From assembly GCA_947505915.1 (NCBI GenBank), contig CANNNH010000104.1:1-5832 (forward strand): DNA of 5,832 nt, read 5' to 3'. Of this stretch, positions 1 to 5,832 are shown one piece after another. The DNA is from Comamonadaceae bacterium (GTDB lineage Bacteria; Pseudomonadota; Gammaproteobacteria; Burkholderiales; Burkholderiaceae). Every line of letters starts with the position of its first letter. Positions within the stretch are counted from its first letter, which is position 1. The translations under genes were made by a program, and so were the position numbers. The notes beneath the pieces were generated by a model. It was not told the origin of the DNA and made no database searches. It saw only the letters and a program-made list of their open reading frames with translations.

Positions 1-255
1 ATCAGGGTGACAGTCAGCAGCGACGGGCAGTACATGGTGCAGAACAAAGCGGTAGAGGGTGCAGATATTCAAGCCATTCGTCAGGCTTTGGGCTTAGCCG
101 CCAAGGAAACAGCCAACCCCTTGGTGGTGATCAGTGCTGATGCGCGGGCCAGTCATCAATCGGTGATCCAAGTGCTCGAAGCTGCCCAAACCGCGGGCTT
201 GCAGCAAGTTACCTTTACCGCCCAAAGCCGCTCGCAAGCGACCACCCCTCCTTAA
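1..255 (+). CDS. exbD: ExbD/TolR-family biopolymer transport protein, C-terminal part
   Basis: The reading frame is open from the first base, so the gene starts upstream; 84 codons and a TAA stop are present. Family members are about 140 residues: a short cytoplasmic tail, one membrane helix and a periplasmic domain. Only the periplasmic domain is visible here. It shows the family pattern: a DGQY strand (V-x-DG-x-Y), a run ending in PLVVISADARASHQ, a VIQVLEAAQTAGL helix and a final VTF strand. By family knowledge it works with ExbB (TolQ-like) as an inner-membrane proton channel that energises TonB- or Tol-dependent processes. The internal GTG at 7 is not a real start. It lies 6 bp before lpxK, an arrangement I recall from Burkholderiales, where exbB-exbD precede lpxK. 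ExbD and TolR cannot be told apart from this fragment alone; the lpxK context favours ExbD. Confidence 0.85.
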   Translation: MRVTVSSDGQYMVQNKAVEGADIQAIRQALGLAAKETANPLVVISADARASHQSVIQVLEAAQTAGLQQVTFTAQSRSQATTPP

Positions 256-261
256 GGCGCA

Positions 262-1275
262 ATGCCAAGACCCAGCGACATACTGTTGGACGTTTGGCGC
301 AAGCCAAGCATCTTGGCTTGGTGTTTGTTTCCCCTCACCTTTTTGAGCCGCATTTACCTGTGGCTTTACAAAACCACCTATGCACTGGGTTGGCAGTCCT
401 CGACCCGCATGCCAGTGCCTGTGCTGGTGGTGGGCAACATGCTGGTCGGGGGAACCGGCAAAACCCCTGTGGTGATTCACCTCGCCCAGCGACTCAGTCA
501 ACTGGGCTGGCACGTGGGGTTGATAGCGCGTGGCCACGGGGGGCAACTGAATGGCTGGGCCGAAGTCATGGATCAAAGCGTCGCCTTGCAAACAGGCGAT
601 GAAGCCCTTTTGCTGAAAAAGAAGCTTGGCTTACCTGTCTTTATTTCAAAAAAACGAGCGCAAGCAGCCTTGGCGCTTTTGAAAACATACCCTCAAACAC
701 AGCTCATCATCAGCGATGACGGGCTACAGCACCGAGCTTTGCATCACGATATTGCCATCTGCGTTTTTGATGACCGAGGTTTGGGCAATGGTTTTTTATT
801 GCCTGCTGGGCCTTTGCGTGAAACATGGCCACGGCAGTTAAATGTGGGCGTGACGCAAATCAAGATCCACACAGGCCAAATCGCCTTTGAAGACAGCCTA
901 GCGGCACACCGCCAACTGGCTGGTTTCGCCGTCAATGGACGAGGTGAGAAACGCGATTTGCGTCTGTGGGCAGGACAAGCCGTCGATGCTTTGGCGGCTA
1001 TTGCGCAGCCACAAGCCTTTTTCACATCGCTGCAAAGTGCAGGCTTGACGCTATCTAAAACCCAAGCGTTCCCCGACCATGACCCAATGGCTGATTGGCA
1101 ACCCAGCATTGGGCGAGACGTGCTTTGCACTGAAAAAGACGCTGTGAAATTGTGGCCTCGATATCCTCAGATATGGGCTGTCCCCTTGCTTTGCGAACTG
1201 CCCGAGGTTTTTTGGGACGCATTGATGCCGCATTTGCAACGACTATCATCGGGACATGGACACCAAACTGCTTGA
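262..1275 (+). CDS. lpxK: Tetraacyldisaccharide 4'-kinase (lipid A biosynthesis)
   Basis: LpxK phosphorylates the 4' position of the tetraacyldisaccharide 1-phosphate lipid A precursor with ATP, giving lipid IVA, at the cytoplasmic face of the inner membrane. The 337 residues are close to the family length (E. coli 328). An amphipathic/hydrophobic N-terminus (about residues 17-44) would anchor it. The Walker A loop [12 protein letters not shown] is at 58-69. Next come RGHGG at 90-94, GDEALLL at 112-118 (Asp113/Glu114 match the GDE motif holding the family's catalytic Asp), SDDGLQH at 151-157, [13 protein letters not shown] at 175-187, FPDHD at 270-274 (His273 matches the conserved DH) and TEKDAVKL at 290-297. 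His92 replaces the Tyr of the usual RGYGG. The ATG is 6 bp after the exbD stop, with AAGG (254-257) as a short-spaced Shine-Dalgarno overlapping that stop. The 3' end overlaps the next gene by 20 bp. Confidence 0.97.
   Translation: MPRPSDILLDVWRKPSILAWCLFPLTFLSRIYLWLYKTTYALGWQSSTRMPVPVLVVGNMLVGGTGKTPVVIHLAQRLSQLGWHVGLIARGHGGQLNGWAEVMDQSVALQTGDEALLLKKKLGLPVFISKKRAQAALALLKTYPQTQLIISDDGLQHRALHHDIAICVFDDRGLGNGFLLPAGPLRETWPRQLNVGVTQIKIHTGQIAFEDSLAAHRQLAGFAVNGRGEKRDLRLWAGQAVDALAAIAQPQAFFTSLQSAGLTLSKTQAFPDHDPMADWQPSIGRDVLCTEKDAVKLWPRYPQIWAVPLLCELPEVFWDALMPHLQRLSSGHGHQTA
300..320 (+). repeat. Perfect inverted repeat (9-bp stem, 3-base loop) at the start of lpxK
   Basis: CAAGCCAAG (300-308) is separated by CAT (309-311) from its exact reverse complement CTTGGCTTG (312-320). 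It lies 38 bases into lpxK and is followed by a U-rich but interrupted stretch, GTGTTTGTTT (321-330). As RNA it would form a compact hairpin close to the lpxK initiation region. It encodes a conserved-looking stretch of LpxK (Lys14 to Trp20), so it may be incidental to coding. A role as attenuator or mRNA stabiliser is inference. Confidence 0.5.
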
Positions 1276-1438
1276 ACTGCTGGTATGCCCTGTGACCAAG
1301 GGCAGCCTTGAATACGACCGCGAAAAGGCCGAACTGGTCTCGCGCAGCGCTCGCTTGGCCTACCCCATTCGGGACGGTATTCCCGTGATGCTTGAAATGG
1401 AAGCTAGGCCCCTGAGCGACGCAGAACTGGAGCTTTGA
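1256..1438 (+). CDS. ycaR: Trm112/YcaR-family small protein (UPF0434/COG2835)
   Basis: This 60-residue protein matches the bacterial Trm112-like family from end to end: [21 protein letters not shown] at the N-terminus and [18 protein letters not shown] near the C-terminus. E. coli YcaR has the same layout and lies next to kdsB, as here. The eukaryotic and archaeal Trm112 homologues are zinc-binding activators of methyltransferases; the role of the bacterial protein is not established. Here only Cys11 remains of the usual cysteines: CPVC is CPVT, and the later LICK-type cysteine is Ser29, so zinc binding in the usual way is unlikely. From memory this variant is common in Burkholderiales. The ATG lies inside lpxK (20-bp overlap) with no convincing Shine-Dalgarno, so translation is probably coupled to lpxK. 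The start is fixed by the conserved MD-x-(K/R)-LLE beginning. The TGA stop directly abuts the kdsB start in the same frame. Confidence 0.93.
   Translation: MDTKLLELLVCPVTKGSLEYDREKAELVSRSARLAYPIRDGIPVMLEMEARPLSDAELEL
1429..1432 (+). promoter_or_regulatory. Shine-Dalgarno (GGAG) supporting the TTG start of kdsB
   Basis: GGAG lies six bases before the TTG at 1439, at good spacing. It supports TTG as the start, because there is no ATG or GTG between the preceding in-frame TGA (1436-1438) and the conserved FVVLIPAR strand. The site is inside the end of the Trm112-like gene, so ribosomes finishing that gene could re-initiate here. Confidence 0.65.
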
Positions 1439-3916
<2,478 letters not shown>

Positions 3917-3920
3917 GGGC

Positions 3921-3949
3921 TTGTAAATATTGAAAAGCTGGTTAAAAAT
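3921..3949 (+). promoter_or_regulatory. Candidate lexA promoter
   Basis: TTGTAA (3921-3926) and AAAAAT (3944-3949) are 17 bases apart, each with four to five consensus matches; transcription would start near 3956. An alternative is TTGAAA (3930-3935) with a weaker -10, GTTACT (3953-3958), also 17 bases apart. In either case the -10 and start region lie under the two LexA boxes, as expected for repression by steric block. The choice between them is not settled by sequence. Confidence 0.45.
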
Positions 3950-3955
3950 ACAGTT
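3936..3955. promoter_or_regulatory. LexA (SOS) box 1
   Basis: The core CTGGTTAAAAATACAG (3938-3953) has CTG and CAG half-sites separated by 10 mostly A/T bases. It matches seven of eight fixed positions of the gammaproteobacterial/betaproteobacterial operator CTGT-N8-ACAG. It lies 19 bp upstream of a second box of the same form, and the pair mirrors the tandem operators of the E. coli lexA promoter. Confidence 0.72.
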
Positions 3956-3974
3956 ACTGGATATCTAAACAGTA
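3955..3974. promoter_or_regulatory. LexA (SOS) box 2
   Basis: TACTG (3955-3959) and CAGTA (3970-3974) are a perfect 5-bp inverted pair separated by ten A/T-rich bases (GATATCTAAA), the full 20-bp architecture of the E. coli consensus. The inner core is CTGGATATCTAAACAG, seven of eight against CTGT-N8-ACAG. The box ends 49 bases before the lexA ATG and 38 bases before the divergent asparaginase ATG, so it could act on both. Autoregulation of lexA is established in many bacteria; control of the asparaginase gene is inference. Confidence 0.88.
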
Positions 3975-4023
3975 CCCAAAGAGCACAAAGAGACCTTCAT
4001 TTTCACCTACCTCAGGAGCCTTT

Positions 4024-4689
4024 ATGGAACAAAGCAAGCTCACCGCAAGGCAACAACAAATTCTTTCCTTGATCGAAGCGGCCATTCGCCAAACAGGTGC
4101 GCCGCCCACACGTGCAGAAATTGCCAAAGAGCTCGGTTTCAAGTCAGCCAATGCTGCAGAAGAGCATTTACAAGCATTAGCACGCAAGGGATACATACAA
4201 CTGGTCAGCGGAACCTCTCGCGGGATCCGGTTAAAAAACCCAGACTACGCCAGACCCCTCGAGTCTTCACGTACGCCATATTCTTTGTCACTTCCTGGGT
4301 TAGGGCAACTGATGTTGCCCTTGGTGGGCAGAGTCGCTGCAGGTTCTCCCATCTTGGCACAAGAGCACATTGAACAAAGTTATGCCGTCCAAGATTCTTT
4401 GTTTTCACAAACACCCGACTACTTGCTCAAAGTCCGCGGCTTGTCCATGCGCGACATTGGCATCCTTGATGGCGACTTACTCGCCGTCAAATCCACCTCA
4501 GATGCTCGAAACGGCCAAATCGTTGTGGCTAGGCTTGGCGAAGAAGTCACCGTCAAACGTTTCGAAAAAAATGTTTCTGGCATCCATCTGCACCCAGAGA
4601 ACCCGGATTTTTCAACCATCCACGTCAGCCCAAGCGACAACTTTCAAATCGAAGGCTTAGCCGTTGGCCTGATTCGTCACCAGTTTTAA
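4024..4689 (+). CDS. lexA: LexA, SOS-response repressor and self-cleaving protease
   Basis: LexA represses DNA-damage genes and is inactivated by RecA-stimulated self-cleavage. The winged-helix DNA-binding domain spans about 1-70: LTARQQQIL (6-14), [13 protein letters not shown] (27-39), the recognition helix [16 protein letters not shown] (41-56) and SGTSRGIRL (62-70). The scissile bond is Ala106-Gly107 in VGRVAAG. The catalytic dyad is Ser141 ([13 protein letters not shown]) and Lys178 (VTVKRF). Spacings of 35 from scissile Ala to Ser and 37 from Ser to Lys equal those of E. coli (84, 119, 156). The protein has 221 residues against 202 in E. coli; most of the extra length is a linker at about 72-97, as I recall for Burkholderiales LexA. 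AGGAG (4014-4018) lies five bases before the ATG. Two tandem LexA boxes upstream indicate autoregulation. A small gene follows after 17 bp. Confidence 0.98.
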   Translation: MEQSKLTARQQQILSLIEAAIRQTGAPPTRAEIAKELGFKSANAAEEHLQALARKGYIQLVSGTSRGIRLKNPDYARPLESSRTPYSLSLPGLGQLMLPLVGRVAAGSPILAQEHIEQSYAVQDSLFSQTPDYLLKVRGLSMRDIGILDGDLLAVKSTSDARNGQIVVARLGEEVTVKRFEKNVSGIHLHPENPDFSTIHVSPSDNFQIEGLAVGLIRHQF

Positions 4690-4706
4690 CTCTCATTGGA
4701 GCCCCT

Positions 4707-4979
4707 ATGAACCTCGCACTCATCACTTCGCAGCAATTGTTTCAACGCATTGATGCAGCATACAAAGCACTTTGGCCAGCCAATGATCCCCATATGGCTG
4801 ACCCAGTTGCAGGCCCTACCCCCCTAGCTTCCAAGCCTTTGCGTGTCGTTCGGGTGGCTGAAGACGGCCATGCTTCGCCCAGCAGCGCTGGTCGCATGGT
4901 CATGTCGGGCCGAATGGCCGATATCTGCGCCGAGCTCGACCGCTTGGTGCACCTTGAAGACAGCAAATCCCTTCGCTGA
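4707..4979 (+). CDS. Small unrecognised protein, likely co-transcribed with lexA
   Basis: This is a 90-codon gene whose family I do not recognise. It starts 17 bp after the lexA stop, with GGAG (4698-4701) five bases before the ATG, so it is very probably in the lexA transcript and induced with it after DNA damage (inference). The sequence has three parts. The N-terminal helix-like segment (about 2-24) contains ITSQQLFQRIDAAYKALWP. A Pro/Ala-rich middle (25-45) is probably flexible. The C-terminal half (46-84) has VVRVAEDG, then a basic/small stretch, then SGRMADICAELDRLVHL, which looks like an amphipathic helix and is the likeliest conserved core. There is no signal peptide, membrane helix or cysteine cluster. 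Real coding is supported by the ribosome site, the spacing and the tight 6-bp fit to the next gene's end. It does not resemble SulA, RecX or DinB-type SOS partners in any motif I can see. Confidence 0.8.
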   Translation: MNLALITSQQLFQRIDAAYKALWPANDPHMADPVAGPTPLASKPLRVVRVAEDGHASPSSAGRMVMSGRMADICAELDRLVHLEDSKSLR

Positions 4980-4985
4980 GAAGTT

Positions 4986-5648
4986 TCAGGTTTTCTTGGC
5001 TGTCAGGCTGGCCATCAAGGCTGCGTTTTCTTTTCGATCAGCCAGTACTTTTTGCATATGGGGGCTTTCAGCCATTTTTTGGCCGTAGGCTTTCACTGGC
5101 AGATCAGCCAGCAAATCTTCGCCGAGCACCAATTTGCAGGCGTTGACAGCAATAGGCAAATGGAAAGCGGCGGCGCAATCAGCCAAAGTCATGCTGTCGC
5201 CAGCCACATAAGGCGAAAATTTAGCAAGCTTTGCAAAACCAGCAACGCCTTTACTCAAATTTTTACGAACCCGCTCTTTGGTGCCTTCGCTGACTTGTCC
5301 GCCAAAGAACGCTTGGGGGTAAAGCTCCCGGGCGACCAACTCAATGTGCAACTCCAAATAGACAATCAGTTCCCGAACTTTGGCCGCTTGCATAGCGTCG
5401 GTGGGAAGCAAAGGGTGTTGCGGATAGGCTTGTTCAATGTATTCGGCAATCACCATGGACTCAGACAAACAACCATGCGGGGTCTCCAAAAAAGGCACTT
5501 TACCCATGGGAGAGCGGTTCATCAGTTTGGGATGGCTGTTGCCCACCCAGACCAACTCCTCTTCAAATGCAATGCCTTTTTCGAGCAATTGCAATTTGTT
5601 TTTGTTGTAGTAGTTGCTGACTGCAAAACCGCACAATTTCAACGACAT
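4986..5648 (-). CDS. Glutathione S-transferase family protein
   Basis: This cytosolic 220-residue GST-fold protein is expected to conjugate or reduce substrates with glutathione; the substrate is unknown. The N-terminal thioredoxin-like domain (about 1-77) shows a first strand KLCGFAVSNYYNK with Ser11, Tyr13 and Tyr14 near the usual catalytic position. It also has the cis-Pro element GKVPFLE (Pro52) and the glutathione gamma-glutamyl-binding Glu63-Ser64. The helical C-terminal domain has the GST N-capping box at MTLAD (Thr154, Asp157) after YVAGDS. The ATG has a good Shine-Dalgarno, AAGGAA, seven to eight bases upstream. The gene ends 6 bp from the convergent 90-codon gene and is divergent from a 3-hydroxyacyl-CoA dehydrogenase gene. 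The class cannot be fixed from sequence reading alone; a role in stress defence or aromatic catabolism is possible but unsupported here. Confidence 0.92.
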   Translation of the reverse strand: MSLKLCGFAVSNYYNKNKLQLLEKGIAFEEELVWVGNSHPKLMNRSPMGKVPFLETPHGCLSESMVIAEYIEQAYPQHPLLPTDAMQAAKVRELIVYLELHIELVARELYPQAFFGGQVSEGTKERVRKNLSKGVAGFAKLAKFSPYVAGDSMTLADCAAAFHLPIAVNACKLVLGEDLLADLPVKAYGQKMAESPHMQKVLADRKENAALMASLTAKKT

Positions 5649-5744
5649 GAATATTCCTTAGTAAGACAAGATCGCGGCATTCTGTCACAGCTGCCCAGCC
5701 CCTAGCGATTGAAAGTCTCGCAAACGGGCTGAAGTGTTGGCAGA

Positions 5745-5750
5745 GATAAT
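5745..5750 (+). promoter_or_regulatory. Possible -10 element just before the dehydrogenase start
   Basis: GATAAT matches five of six bases of the sigma70 -10 consensus. If used, transcription would begin near 5757, only about two bases before the ATG at 5759. No matching -35 is visible at 16-18 bases and there is no TGn extension. TTGAAA (5709-5714) is 30 bases away, too far. Tentative. Confidence 0.22.
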
Positions 5751-5758
5751 GGCAGGCT

Positions 5759-5832
5759 ATGAATTCTTTATTTCCAACCGTTGGTGTTTGCGGCACAGGC
5801 GCCATGGGGCAAGGCATTGCACAAATGGCGGC
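5759..5832 (+). CDS. 3-hydroxyacyl-CoA dehydrogenase, N-terminal fragment
   Basis: The gene begins at ATG 5759 and runs off the window after 24 codons. The visible part is a beta-strand followed by the dinucleotide-binding loop GTGAMGQGIAQMA, with Gly12, Gly14 and Gly17 forming GxGxxG. This start is typical of 3-hydroxyacyl-CoA dehydrogenases (FadB C-domain, PaaH or Hbd type), which oxidise (S)-3-hydroxyacyl-CoA with NAD+ in beta-oxidation or phenylacetate breakdown. Related NAD-binding families, such as 3-hydroxyisobutyrate dehydrogenase, usually have GLGxMG, so the GTGAMG-x-GIAQ form favours the acyl-CoA enzymes. No good Shine-Dalgarno precedes the ATG: AGG at 5754-5756 is only two bases away. 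It is divergent from the GST gene across 110 bp. Confidence 0.8.
   Translation, partial: MNSLFPTVGVCGTGAMGQGIAQMA

Noticed and set aside
507..524. TGGCACG followed by TTGAT, resembling a sigma54 (-24/-12) promoter
   Set aside because: The spacing is one base too long, the -12 part lacks GC (TTGA, not TTGC), and it lies in the middle of lpxK coding for conserved residues.
94..591. A 165-codon minus-strand frame across the exbD/lpxK junction
   Set aside because: It overlaps two genes with firm family motifs on the plus strand and its product is low-complexity, rich in Gln, His and Gly.
744..1130. A 128-codon minus-strand frame inside lpxK
   Set aside because: It is a shadow of lpxK conserved regions with no ribosome site or motif.
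5052..5705. A 217-codon open frame on the plus strand opposite almost the whole GST gene
   Set aside because: The minus-strand frame has clear GST motifs and a good ribosome site. The plus-strand product is rich in Phe, Gln and His, has no recognisable motif and no Shine-Dalgarno, and looks like a codon-phase shadow.
5649..5758. GST promoter search on the minus strand (GTGACA as -35)
   Set aside because: The only hexamers at suitable spacing (CTTACT, TACTAA) match three of six positions, so I do not report a promoter.

Overview
The window looks like ordinary chromosome of a betaproteobacterium. It most resembles Burkholderiales of the Comamonadaceae type (for example Limnohabitans, Polaromonas or Rhodoferax relatives). 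This is an inference from two things: the gene order exbD-lpxK-trm112-kdsB-adk, and protein features such as a LexA of about 220 residues and a Trm112-like protein with CPVT in place of CPVC. No database search was possible. Coding density is very high, no stretch without a gene exceeds about 110 bases, and I see no rRNA, tRNA, insertion sequence, CRISPR array or phage gene.

Region 1 (1-2945, plus strand) is an envelope and nucleotide gene cluster. It begins with the C-terminal part of an ExbD/TolR-family protein. Then come lpxK (lipid A 4'-kinase), a 60-residue Trm112/YcaR-family protein, kdsB (CMP-Kdo synthetase) and adk (adenylate kinase). The first four genes are tightly packed: a 6-bp gap, then a 20-bp overlap, then direct abutment of a TGA stop and a TTG start in the same frame. 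They are probably co-transcribed and translationally coupled. LpxK makes lipid IVA and KdsB activates Kdo, which is then added to lipid IVA, so the cluster supplies consecutive steps of inner-core LPS synthesis. adk sits behind an 88-bp gap that may hold its own promoter.

Region 2 (2936-3916, minus strand) is a cytoplasmic L-asparaginase-type amidohydrolase, convergent with adk and overlapping it by 10 bp.

Region 3 (3917-4979) is the SOS regulatory locus. A 107-bp divergent intergenic region contains two tandem LexA boxes, both of the form CTGG-N8-ACAG and 19 bp apart, upstream of lexA. A small unrecognised gene of 90 codons lies 17 bp behind lexA and is probably in the same SOS-controlled transcript. 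The operators also sit directly upstream of the divergent asparaginase gene. This is the most interesting part of the window.

Region 4 (4986-5832) holds a minus-strand glutathione S-transferase and, divergent from it, the first 24 codons of a 3-hydroxyacyl-CoA dehydrogenase-type NAD-binding protein that runs off the window end.

I found no strong evidence for a wholly new system. The best leads are the SOS-linked small gene, the shared operator region, a hairpin at the start of lpxK, and the in-frame single-stop junction between the Trm112-like gene and kdsB.
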